Shown here piece by piece: positions 1-5,113 of a stretch of DNA of 5,150 bases. The DNA lies in NCBI GenBank assembly GCA_045649205.1, contig JAZRPJ010000001.1, positions 1 through 5,150 of the forward strand, given 5' to 3'. Position numbers and translations under genes: made by a program. Source of the stretch: Flemingiibacterium sp045649205. Its GTDB lineage: Bacteria > Bacillota > Clostridia > Oscillospirales > CAG-272. Under the pieces are notes generated by a model that was not told where the DNA came from, did no database searches, and saw only the letters and a program-made list of their open reading frames with translations. Positions within the stretch are counted from its first letter, which is position 1; each line of letters opens with the position of its first letter.

Positions 1-850
1 GCTTGGCCTCCGACTTGTTTGTGGTGCCGAATACGGGGGCAAGCTCATGCTGTGCCGGTGCCGCCTCGTTATGCTCGGTTTTTGCAAGGACACCCAGCTT
101 CCACAGCTCGCGGTCAAGCTCGCTCATGAACGCCTTAACTCTCGGCTTGATCGTACCAAAATAGTGGTCGTCCATTTCCTGCCCCTTGGGGGGCTTTGCA
201 CCAAAGAGGGTTCTTCCGGTAATTACAAGGTCCTTACGCTTTTCATAGAGTGCCTTATCTATAAGGAAATATTCCTGCTCCGCACCAACTGTACTTACCA
301 CTTGGGCGGTCTTGTTTCCGAAAAGCCGAAGAATACGCAGCGCCTGTCTGTTCACCGCTTCCATGGACCGAAGCAGTGGGGTCTTCTTGTCAAGCGCCTC
401 GCCGCCGTAGGAACAGAAGGCGGTGGGTATGCAGAGTGTATCGTCTTTAATGAAAGCATAGGATGTAGGGTCCCAGGCGGTGTGGCCTCTCGCCTCGAAG
501 GTAGCACGAAGTCCGCCCGAAGGGAAGCTGGACGCATCCGGCTCGCCCTTGATAAGCTCCTTGCCGGAAAACTCCATGATAACATCGCTTCCCACAGGGG
601 TCACAAAGCTGTCGTGCTTTTCGGCGGTAATACCCGTCATAGGCTGGAACCAATGGGTGAAATGTGTTGCCCCCTTTTCGATTGCCCAGTCCTTCATTGC
701 ATTGGCGACGACATTCGCCACGCTGATATCAAGTGTTTTTCCCTCTTCAATGGTCTTTATCAGGGATTTATAGGTATCCTTCGGCAGCTTTTCGCGCATT
801 ACCACATCGTTAAATACCATGCTGGCGAATATTTCTTTGATACTGCTCAT
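1..850 (-). CDS. glnN: Glutamine synthetase type III, N-terminal part (3' end outside window)
   Basis: This gene makes glutamine from glutamate and ammonium with ATP in the cytoplasm. Only the first 283 codons are here; the family is usually about 700 residues, so the C-terminal part lies beyond base 1. Recognisable GSIII segments are FTHWFQPMTGITAEKHDSF (residues 64-82), the metal/glutamate-site strand VGAEQEYFLID (188-198) and the GSIII signature HNEAAPAQHELAP (260-272). The start ATG at 850-848 is preceded by GAGGAG (859-864) at 8-base spacing, and the protein begins MSSIKEIFAS, a plausible GSIII start. No frameshift is visible. It lies downstream of the HD-domain gene but is separated by 259 bases with a palindromic repeat, so it probably has its own promoter, which I could not place with confidence. 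Family assignment is very secure; regulation is unknown from this sequence. Confidence 0.97.
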   Translation of the reverse strand, partial: MSSIKEIFASMVFNDVVMREKLPKDTYKSLIKTIEEGKTLDISVANVVANAMKDWAIEKGATHFTHWFQPMTGITAEKHDSFVTPVGSDVIMEFSGKELIKGEPDASSFPSGGLRATFEARGHTAWDPTSYAFIKDDTLCIPTAFCSYGGEALDKKTPLLRSMEAVNRQALRILRLFGNKTAQVVSTVGAEQEYFLIDKALYEKRKDLVITGRTLFGAKPPKGQEMDDHYFGTIKPRVKAFMSELDRELWKLGVLAKTEHNEAAPAQHELAPVFGTTNKSEAK

Positions 851-934
851 TACAGTTTCTCCTCAAAAGTAAATTATTTAATCCCAATTCAGCTTTGTAT
901 TCCTTCACTCAGGAGGTAGTGAATAACCTATATA

Positions 935-1062
935 AAGCTCTCCCCTTGGGAGAGCTGTCAGCGGATTTGCTTGCAAATCTGATGACTGAGAGGGTACATC
1001 TTACACAAATACCCTCTCCGTCACGCCTTTTAGCGTGACACCTCTCCCAAAGGGAGAGGCTT
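935..1062. repeat. 128-bp palindromic intergenic repeat (MITE-like)
   Basis: The element has imperfect terminal inverted repeats: AAGCTCTCCCCTTGGGAGAG at 935-954, and at the other end the reverse strand reads AAGCCTCTCCCTTTGGGAGA. Each half contains its own hairpins. The left half has 936-944 with 948-956 and GATTTGC (964-970) with GCAAATC (973-979). The right half has GTCACGC (1020-1026) with GCGTGAC (1033-1039) and CCTCTCCC (1041-1048) with GGGAGAGG (1052-1059). The centre is GAGAGGGTA (988-996) with TACCCTCTC (1010-1018). No reading frame or transposase is inside, and I see no clear target-site duplication. I recall very similar CTCTCCCTTTGGGAGAG elements scattered in Clostridia genomes; that is memory, not a search. 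It could act as a terminator-like barrier between the HD gene and glnN, although no U-tract follows either outer stem. Confidence 0.85.
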
Positions 1063-1109
1063 AAAACGCGGTTTCATTGTGAAAAAGCAAAGAGAAATTG
1101 GGAGATTAT

Positions 1110-1769
1110 TTAAAACAACTTCTGCTCGTTGGCAGTGAGTTTAAATTTAAGTCCAAGCTTGTTTGCCGCCTGAACGCAGAGTTTCATCCGTCCAAGGAAG
1201 ATCTCAAAGTATTCCATAACCGAACAGAAATCCGTATCTATAGTAAGCTTCAGCTCGATGGTCTTCTCGTCCTTGTTTATCTCGATCTGCGCCTTTTTGA
1301 CCGAATAGTTCACTCTGTCGTGAATATCAAAGGTGGCAAGGTCGGTATTGCGCACTCTCGTGGCACGCACGTCCGTCTTGTCCGCGAGAATAAGTGCCGC
1401 GGAAATGGGATTTGCCGCCACAGCTGTAGATTCATCGTGGTTACCGATGGCGTTGATTATAGCGGCGATGTCCGCCGGGTCTGCGCCCATATTATCAAGG
1501 ATACGGAAAGCCATTACAGCACCGCTTTGAGCGTGCTCTGCGCGGTTTACTATATTTCCAATATCGTGAAGGTATCCTGCGATTTCCGCAAGCTCTGCTT
1601 CCCTCTCGCTGTATCCAAGCTCGGTAAGGATCTTTCCGGCGAGATGTGAGACCTTTGTTACATGAGCGAAACTGTGCTCGGTGTATCCAAGGGCACGGAG
1701 TGCTTCGTCCTCTTTTTCGATATAAGTGCGTATGGTTTCGCTTTTTTTAATATCTTCTATTGTAATCAT
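1110..1769 (-). CDS. HD-domain phosphohydrolase
   Basis: The 219-residue cytoplasmic protein has an intact HD metal site: H36 (FAHVTKV), H68-D69 (GYLHDIGN), H79 (EHAQSG), H111 (GNHDE) and D130 (ILADKTD). HD enzymes hydrolyse phosphomonoesters or phosphodiesters, often of nucleotides; the substrate here cannot be told. After the HD core, residues 131-219 (DKTDVRATRVRN, FDIHDRVNYSV, VMEYFEIFLGRM) form a C-terminal region that I recall as conserved in a clostridial phosphohydrolase family. The frame is open back to an ATG at 1823, but that would overlap the upstream tautomerase gene by 41 bases. The ATG at 1769 has GGAG five bases ahead and lies 13 bases after the tautomerase stop, so I chose it. 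It is probably the last gene of the operon. The family is secure; the function is unknown. Confidence 0.92.
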   Translation of the reverse strand: MITIEDIKKSETIRTYIEKEDEALRALGYTEHSFAHVTKVSHLAGKILTELGYSEREAELAEIAGYLHDIGNIVNRAEHAQSGAVMAFRILDNMGADPADIAAIINAIGNHDESTAVAANPISAALILADKTDVRATRVRNTDLATFDIHDRVNYSVKKAQIEINKDEKTIELKLTIDTDFCSVMEYFEIFLGRMKLCVQAANKLGLKFKLTANEQKLF

Positions 1770-1774
1770 CAATG

Positions 1775-1778
1775 CTCC
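1775..1778 (-). promoter_or_regulatory. Ribosome binding site deciding the HD-gene start
   Basis: GGAG on the minus strand lies five bases before the ATG at 1769, just after the TAG stop (1783-1785) of the tautomerase gene. It supports the 1769 start over the longer frame opening at 1823. Confidence 0.7.
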
Positions 1779-1782
1779 AAAA

Positions 1783-2136
1783 CTAAAAATTTCTTCCGTT
1801 GTGACCCCAATGCTCAACTTCACTATAGGTCACATAAACATTTGTAGGCTTTATTCCGATAAGGACGTCAAGCACCTTACAAATTTCAGCGGTCAAGCGT
1901 GAGAAATCCTCTCTCTTTGCCTTGCCGAGAATACGCGCATCAACAAACGCCATGGGGTTATTTTCATCCCCTTTGACACCTGCAAGCCAAAGGGATGTAT
2001 TATCCTCAATAGCTACCATGAGATAAGTTTCCGTCTTGCCGGGGATAGTCTCGATAGCCTTTCCCATAGCCGCTTTTAGTTCGTTTTTCTTTTCAGCGGT
2101 AAGCTTTTCGCTTACTTTAATTCCAATATATGGCAT
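1783..2136 (-). CDS. MIF-like tautomerase (tautomerase superfamily)
   Basis: The 117-residue protein matches macrophage migration inhibitory factor (MIF)-type tautomerases in length (MIF is about 115) and layout. It begins MPYIGIKVS, so removal of Met would expose the catalytic Pro. K34 (PGKTETYLMVAI) sits where MIF has its active-site lysine, and the end TNVYVTYSEVEHWGHNGRNF resembles the MIF C-terminus ([20 protein letters not shown]). The MIF CXXC oxidoreductase motif is absent. Such proteins keto-enol tautomerise aryl-pyruvates such as phenylpyruvate in vitro; the physiological substrate in bacteria is generally unknown. AGGGAG at 2143-2148 precedes the ATG by six bases. It lies 27 bases after the Nudix gene and 13 before the HD gene, consistent with cotranscription. 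The assignment is from sequence resemblance; it is MIF-like rather than the short 4-oxalocrotonate tautomerase type (about 62 residues). Confidence 0.9.
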   Translation of the reverse strand: MPYIGIKVSEKLTAEKKNELKAAMGKAIETIPGKTETYLMVAIEDNTSLWLAGVKGDENNPMAFVDARILGKAKREDFSRLTAEICKVLDVLIGIKPTNVYVTYSEVEHWGHNGRNF

Positions 2137-2163
2137 AATGATCTCCCTTTCAACTGAAATTTA

Positions 2164-2574
2164 TCAAATAAATCCTTCGCCGAACTGTTTTATTTGCTCA
2201 AGTATATGTCCTATATTGCCCTCTCCGGCGAATTTTGTTATATCAAAAAAATCGTGATTAAAATCAAGCCACTCAAGTGGATTTTCATCTCCACCAAGCT
2301 CTACATTCCGTGTGAGCCTGCCGCACCAGACCTCCATATAGCAGTCCTGGTTATAGTAGGTGAAGTCCATCAGATGCCGGAGTTTTATAGCATCCCGTGC
2401 GATTGCGGTTTCCTCGAAAAGCTCGCGGTACGCCGCACCTTCCCCGGACTCCCCCTCCTCGATATGACCTCCGACGAAATTGTAAAGCCCAAGATACGGC
2501 TCTTTTATCCGCTTGCAGAACAGCAGTTTCTCCTTATCCTCGGAGTAGACAACAATACAGTTATACCCCGTCAT
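2164..2574 (-). CDS. Nudix hydrolase
   Basis: The 136-residue protein carries a Nudix box at residues 36-58: G36, E42, R50-E51, E54-E55 and I58 fit G-x5-E-x7-RE-U-x-EE-x-G-U, except that the usual Gly is Ala57. The catalytic REUxEE core is intact, so it should cleave a nucleoside diphosphate linked to another group with Mg2+. The substrate is not evident; an MutT-like (8-oxo-dGTP) or ADP-ribose/NTP activity is possible. The N-terminal strand (NCIVVYSEDKEKLLFCKR) and C-terminal helix are typical, and the length is normal. Its ATG shares four bases (ATGA, 2571-2574) with the nif3 stop, and only a weak purine run (AAAG) precedes it, so translation is probably coupled to nif3. Family secure, substrate unknown. 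Confidence 0.94.
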   Translation of the reverse strand: MTGYNCIVVYSEDKEKLLFCKRIKEPYLGLYNFVGGHIEEGESGEGAAYRELFEETAIARDAIKLRHLMDFTYYNQDCYMEVWCGRLTRNVELGGDENPLEWLDFNHDFFDITKFAGEGNIGHILEQIKQFGEGFI

Positions 2575-3341
2575 ACCGCTTTAATTTTATTGCTGTTGAA
2601 ATAACCCGTTGTTACCTGGGTGTATTCCTTTAAAATGAGCAGTGTCAGGTATCCGCAGATAAAATCTTCAGAGAAAAAATGACCCGCCTCGAACATATTA
2701 AGTCCAACATAATCGGCTTCTTCCATGATGTTGTAGGAAAGTTGACCGGTAACATAGCTGTCCGCCCCTGCCGCCTTTACGGCTGCCACGAAATCCTTGC
2801 CGTCACCGCCGCATACGGCTACACGCTTTACAAATTCGCCGCCCTCCGAATAGAGAATACGTTCAGCCTTGAGCGTCTTTTTCAGAAATGACGCAAATTC
2901 AGCACAGGACTGCGGATATTCAAGCGTACCGATCCTGCAAATTTCCTCGCCGTCAGCCTCAACAGTGGATATATCCGTAAGGCCGAGAAGACCGGCAAAA
3001 ATATCGTTAAGACCGCCCTTTGCTCCGTCAAGACGGGTATGAAAGGACATAACCGAAATTTTATTGTCATGGAGCTTAAAAATCTTTTTAGCCAGAGGAC
3101 TGTCATAGTTAAGTGCCTTAATCCCTTTAAATATCATGGGGTGGTGCGAAACTATGACATCATAACCGCCCGCAATAGCATAATCGACCGCCTCGTCTGT
3201 AACATCAAGTGTTGCAAGTACGCGTATCACCTCACGCTCCGGGTCATCGGAAAACATAAGTCCGTCGTTGTCCCAGTCGCAGGAATAGCTCTTCGGGAAT
3301 TTGGAGTTAAGAAACTCGTAAAGCTCATGGACCTTTGGCAT
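2571..3341 (-). CDS. Nif3/DUF34 family dinuclear-metal protein (YbgI/YqfO-like)
   Basis: The 256-residue product (starting MPKVHELYEFL) belongs to the Nif3-like family, often labelled GTP cyclohydrolase 1 type 2; the true function is unsettled. Counting from the upstream ATG at 3347, metal ligands are H68-H69 (VSHHPMIF), D107 (SFHTRLD), H223 and E227 (EAGHFFSED), matching the two-metal site of E. coli YbgI. CDWDNDGLM is the typical N-terminal motif. The length fits the compact form without the PII-like insert of B. subtilis YqfO (about 370 residues). Two motifs are unusual: HTRLD instead of HTNLD, and TGQLSYN where TGD or TGE is common. I chose ATG 3341 because AGGGAG (3349-3354) lies seven bases before it but only one base before the ATG at 3347, which would overlap the trmK stop as ATGA. 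It directly follows trmK, as yqfO follows trmK in Bacillus. Confidence 0.93.
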   Translation of the reverse strand: MPKVHELYEFLNSKFPKSYSCDWDNDGLMFSDDPEREVIRVLATLDVTDEAVDYAIAGGYDVIVSHHPMIFKGIKALNYDSPLAKKIFKLHDNKISVMSFHTRLDGAKGGLNDIFAGLLGLTDISTVEADGEEICRIGTLEYPQSCAEFASFLKKTLKAERILYSEGGEFVKRVAVCGGDGKDFVAAVKAAGADSYVTGQLSYNIMEEADYVGLNMFEAGHFFSEDFICGYLTLLILKEYTQVTTGYFNSNKIKAV

Positions 3342-3343
3342 TT

Positions 3344-4051
3344 TCATTCTCCCTTTTCTTTTAATATTTCATCTATGAGCGCGATAAGCTCACGGTCGTT
3401 TCTCTGTTCTTCGCAGTCATTCATGGTAGCTTCTCTGCCCTCGACTCGGCGTATGGTAGATGCTCTCACCGACTTAAGCCATTCGGTGTCACATTCTCCG
3501 TGCTCTGATGCCGCACGCTCTATATTCAACCTGCCAAGACGGTACTGCATCTCTGACATTTCGTATTTTTCGCCGGTATAGTGCGCCGCAATAAGCTGAT
3601 AGTACTTTCCGCCGTCCGAAACGACACGCTCCTCATCAATTGAAAAGCCTGCCGATGCAAGAAATTTTCGAAGTTCCCTTTGCATTGAGTGCGGAACAAG
3701 CACCAAACGGCATCCCGATTTTTCGGGGTAATCGGAAGCTTCAAGTATTGAAGCGATAAGCTCGCCGCCCATTCCGGCAATAACGATATTATCGGGGGCA
3801 AAATCCTCGATGCCGTCAAGCCCTGCTCGGCATACCACCTTGATTTTTTTATGAAGTCCCCAAGCGTAGATGTTCGTACGTGCACGTTGACAGGGACCTT
3901 CATTTATATCCGAGGCAAGCACCTCTGAATTGCCCTTCTGGATCAGGTATATGGCAAGGTGAGCATGGTCGGTACCTATATCGGCGACTTTTCCGCCGCC
4001 AACCATTTCTGCCGCGGCGGCAAGCCGATTTGTAAGGGTAATTTTCTGCAT
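3344..4051 (-). CDS. trmK: tRNA (adenine(22)-N(1))-methyltransferase TrmK
   Basis: The 235-residue enzyme methylates N1 of A22 in tRNA using S-adenosylmethionine (B. subtilis TrmK/YqfN). It shows a Rossmann-type SAM domain: motif I VADIGTDHAHL (22-32), acidic residue in LASDIN (D48), a conserved IAGMGGELI (91-99) and VLVPHSMQRELRKFL (117-131). The charged, helical C-terminus from about residue 165 fits the family's coiled-coil region; total length is normal. The start ATG at 4051 gives MQKITLTNRLAAAAEMV, as expected for the family. A TTG at 4072 in frame would add seven residues. Neither has a good ribosome site, so the start is less certain than the identity. A 10-bp hairpin lies 30 bases upstream. 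Pairing with nif3 immediately downstream is the classic Firmicute arrangement. Confidence 0.94.
   Translation of the reverse strand: MQKITLTNRLAAAAEMVGGGKVADIGTDHAHLAIYLIQKGNSEVLASDINEGPCQRARTNIYAWGLHKKIKVVCRAGLDGIEDFAPDNIVIAGMGGELIASILEASDYPEKSGCRLVLVPHSMQRELRKFLASAGFSIDEERVVSDGGKYYQLIAAHYTGEKYEMSEMQYRLGRLNIERAASEHGECDTEWLKSVRASTIRRVEGREATMNDCEEQRNDRELIALIDEILKEKGE
3349..3354 (-). promoter_or_regulatory. Ribosome binding site deciding the nif3 start
   Basis: AGGGAG lies within the last codons of trmK on the minus strand. It is seven bases from ATG 3341 but one base from ATG 3347, so normal spacing favours 3341. The placement suggests translational coupling to trmK. Confidence 0.7.
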
Positions 4052-4080
4052 ATTTTCTGTAAATTTCAGCAATTAATCGG

Positions 4081-4104
4081 TATCGTCGCCAAAAGGCGAC
4101 GATA
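4081..4104 (-). terminator. 10-bp hairpin between DUF1858 gene and trmK (attenuator or weak terminator)
   Basis: TATCGTCGCC (4081-4090) and GGCGACGATA (4095-4104) form a perfect 10-bp stem with a four-base loop (TTTT in the minus-strand RNA). It starts five bases after the DUF1858 stop codon. No U-tract follows on the minus strand (CCGATTAATTG), so it is not a canonical intrinsic terminator. It may reduce read-through into trmK, stabilise the upstream message or mark an RNA-processing point. Confidence 0.5.
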
Positions 4105-4109
4105 CTCAC

Positions 4110-4310
4110 TTACTTTGATTCAAGAAATTCGTTGATCTTTTCAACAAGCTCATCAGCGTTTGTGCCGTGAACCTCGCACGCCATTTCGATTGTTTCTCCA
4201 CGCGCGGAAGGACAGCCAAGGCAGTGCATACCGATTTCAAGGAAGAACTGTGCTGTTTCGCGGTCGAAATCAAGAACATCACCGATGATAGAATCTTTTG
4301 TAACTTTCAT
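4110..4310 (-). CDS. DUF1858 domain protein (redox-disulfide, CxxC)
   Basis: The 66-residue protein consists of a single DUF1858 domain. This is a small helical domain known from proteins associated with hybrid-cluster protein and other anaerobic redox proteins. The key motif is IGMHCLGCPSA with C30 and C33, followed by ETIEMACEVHG and the C-terminal helix ADELVEKINEFLESK. By family it is presumed to act as a thiol/disulfide or metal-binding partner; no reaction is proven. There is no signal peptide or membrane segment, so it is cytosolic. ATG 4310 is preceded by GGAG (4317-4320) at six bases. An in-frame ATG at 4322 overlaps that GGAG and has no ribosome site of its own, so I reject it. It is the first gene after a strong promoter and is flanked by two hairpins. 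Confidence 0.93.
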   Translation of the reverse strand: MKVTKDSIIGDVLDFDRETAQFFLEIGMHCLGCPSARGETIEMACEVHGTNADELVEKINEFLESK

Positions 4311-4316
4311 TTTAAA

Positions 4317-4320
4317 CTCC
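4317..4320 (-). promoter_or_regulatory. Ribosome binding site deciding the DUF1858 start
   Basis: GGAG on the minus strand is six bases before ATG 4310 and overlaps the upstream in-frame ATG at 4322-4320, which argues for the shorter 66-residue protein. Confidence 0.75.
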
Positions 4321-4325
4321 ATTCT

Positions 4326-4342
4326 GCCGTCGGGACGACGGC
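4326..4342 (-). promoter_or_regulatory. 5' UTR hairpin just ahead of the DUF1858 ribosome site
   Basis: GCCGTCG (4326-4332) and CGACGGC (4336-4342) form a perfect GC-rich 7-bp stem with a three-base loop. In the minus-strand RNA it ends five bases before the GGAG. It lies in a leader of about 70 bases from the predicted transcription start. It could protect the message or tune translation; no ligand or protein is evident. No U-tract follows on the minus strand, so it is not a terminator. Confidence 0.55.
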
Positions 4343-4387
4343 TGTAAAATTTTATTGATCAAAGTGAAAAAACATTTCCACAATATT

Positions 4388-4416
4388 ATAATACCACGAA
4401 ATAATGTATTTGTCAA
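4388..4416 (-). promoter_or_regulatory. Sigma-A-type promoter for the DUF1858-trmK-nif3 gene cluster
   Basis: On the minus strand a perfect -35 TTGACA (4411-4416) is followed after 17 bases by TATTAT (4388-4393). TG one base upstream of the -10 gives an extended -10 (TGGTATTAT). Transcription should start near 4380. This is the only strong promoter I see for the minus-strand cluster, so it probably serves several of its genes. Confidence 0.75.
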
Positions 4417-4466
4417 CGAAAATGTATATAAAGTTGGAAAAATAAAAGTAAATTTTTATTTATGTC

Positions 4467-4495
4467 TTGAATTTCACGGATAACTATAGTATAAT
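4467..4495 (+). promoter_or_regulatory. Sigma-A-type promoter for the HIT gene
   Basis: TTGAAT (4467-4472), a 17-base spacer and a consensus TATAAT (4490-4495) lie 37 bases before the HIT start codon, with A/T-rich DNA upstream. The predicted start is near 4502. AAGGAGA (4517-4523) then gives a good ribosome site 10 bases before the ATG at 4533. It is back to back with the minus-strand promoter, with the two -35 boxes about 50 bases apart. Confidence 0.78.
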
Positions 4496-4515
4496 TAAAA
4501 TATAACTTTAATTAT
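4491..4515. repeat. A/T-rich inverted repeat over the HIT -10 and transcription start
   Basis: ATAATTAAA (4491-4499) and TTTAATTAT (4507-4515) are perfect 9-base inverted repeats with a seven-base centre. They overlap the -10 box and span the predicted start. This is the position of a repressor operator, but an A/T-only repeat in A/T-rich DNA can arise by chance. Confidence 0.45.
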
Positions 4516-4532
4516 CAAGGAGAAAATCAAAA

Positions 4533-4871
4533 ATGGACTGTATTTTCTGTAAGATCATCGCCGGGGAAATTCCCTCAAAAAAGGTATACGAGGACGATGC
4601 AATGCTTGCCTTTGCGGACATAAATCCTCAGGCACCGGTACACATCCTCGTTATCCCCAAAGCTCACATTGCATCCGTAGATGAGGTAAACGCCGATAAC
4701 TCCGCTGTTGTAGCGAAGATTTTCGAAATGATTCCGAAAATCGCAAAAGACGCAGGTCTTACAAACGGATACCGCGTAATCACCAACTGCGGTGACGACG
4801 CCTGCCAGACCGTGAAGCATCTTCACTTCCACATCATGGGCGGCAAAAAGCTTCCCGAAAATATGGGATAA
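4533..4871 (+). CDS. HIT-family (HINT-like) nucleotide hydrolase
   Basis: The 112-residue cytosolic protein is a histidine-triad hydrolase. The triad is HLHFHIMGG (residues 96-104), in which H98, the middle histidine, should be the nucleophile. The N-terminus MDCIFCKIIAGEIPS is typical of bacterial HINT proteins, and C3, C6, H45 and H96 fit the zinc site seen in such members. INPQAPVHILVIPKAHIASV is also characteristic. The family cleaves purine nucleoside phosphoramidates and related AMP-linked compounds; the in vivo substrate is unclear. Length is normal and complete. It is transcribed alone from its own promoter, divergently from the DUF1858 gene, with AAGGAGA 10 bases before the ATG. Downstream is a large palindrome and no further gene in the window. 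Confidence 0.96.
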   Translation: MDCIFCKIIAGEIPSKKVYEDDAMLAFADINPQAPVHILVIPKAHIASVDEVNADNSAVVAKIFEMIPKIAKDAGLTNGYRVITNCGDDACQTVKHLHFHIMGGKKLPENMG

Positions 4872-4888
4872 TTTAATAAGACAACGAT

Positions 4889-4937
4889 TGTGGGGAAACG
4901 CTGGGGGAAACTTTCTTATAAGAAAGTTTCCCCCACA
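4889..4937. repeat. Large palindrome after the HIT gene, repeat-like, possible terminator
   Basis: Bases 4902-4935 form a perfect 34-bp palindrome: the half GGGGGAAACTTTCTTA (4903-4918) is mirrored by TAAGAAAGTTTCCCCC (4919-4934), plus one flanking T-A pair. A second 5' arm, TGTGGGGAAAC (4889-4899), can pair instead with GTTTCCCCCACA (4926-4937) with one bulged C. It begins 17 bases after the HIT stop. It is followed by ACACCCCTTTC rather than a U-run, so it is not a standard intrinsic terminator. I recall similar GGGGGAAACTTTC palindromes as intergenic repeats in Ruminococcus-like genomes (memory only). Confidence 0.75.
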
Positions 4938-4995
4938 CCCCTTTCAAAGAATTTTATGGGGGATATGTATAACGGACATTGTCAATAGAGGTATC

Positions 4996-5113
4996 GGGGC
5001 AGCAAACTTCGCGCCTCCTGCGTGGGTCCCTTCCCACTCCGGTCCCGCACAGCGCGTAGCGCTGTCGGGAGGCTACATGCTGCCGCAGCACGAGGTGACT
5101 GCGTCACCCGTGC
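4996..5113. other. GC-rich multi-stem structured intergenic element (repeat or structured RNA)
   Basis: This stretch has no supported reading frame and is much richer in G+C than the DNA before it. It contains nested exact complements: GGCAGCA (4998-5004) with TGCTGCC (5078-5084) encloses GCCTCC (5013-5018) with GGAGGC (5068-5073). That in turn encloses TGCG/CGCA (5019-5022, 5046-5049) around TGGG/CCCA (5023-5026, 5033-5036), and ACAGCGC/GCGCTGT (5049-5055, 5059-5065), which shares base 5049 with the previous stem. An adjacent stem follows: GCACG-A-GGTGAC (5088-5099) with GTCACC-CGTGC (5103-5113), with one bulged A. I recognise no Rfam family. It could be an interspersed palindromic repeat or an RNA on either strand; no convincing promoter is seen on either strand. 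Bases 4938-4995 and 5114-5150 show nothing I can name. Confidence 0.55.

Noticed and set aside
47..919. Long plus-strand open frame of about 290 codons
   Set aside because: It is antisense to glnN, whose minus-strand frame gives an unmistakable GSIII protein. The plus-strand product has no recognisable domain and no suitable ribosome site.
904..923. TTCACT/AGTGAA inverted repeat with AGGAGGT in the loop
   Set aside because: A six-base stem is weak. The SD-like AGGAGGT on the plus strand has no following reading frame and on the minus strand is not at a start codon. Probably chance.
931..962. Possible glnN promoter formed by the repeat edge (CTGACA and TATATA on the minus strand)
   Set aside because: The boxes are about 20 or more bases apart, too long for a normal sigma-A promoter, and the -35-like box is inside the palindrome. 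I could not assign a glnN promoter.
1098..1649. Plus-strand open frame of 183 codons
   Set aside because: It lies opposite the HD-domain gene, and its translation shows no family features; it is a shadow of the codon bias on the real strand.
1770..1823. Longer N-terminus for the HD protein (18 extra residues)
   Set aside because: It would overlap the tautomerase gene by 41 bases, and a good GGAG precedes the internal ATG at 1769.
3039..3581. Plus-strand open frame of 180 codons
   Set aside because: It spans the nif3-trmK junction on the opposite strand. Both minus-strand proteins have clear catalytic or metal motifs, so this is a shadow.
4970..4988. TTGACA on the minus strand followed by TTATAC, promoter-like
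   Set aside because: The two boxes are only seven bases apart and no suitable -10 lies at 16-18 bases; there is also no gene for it to serve.
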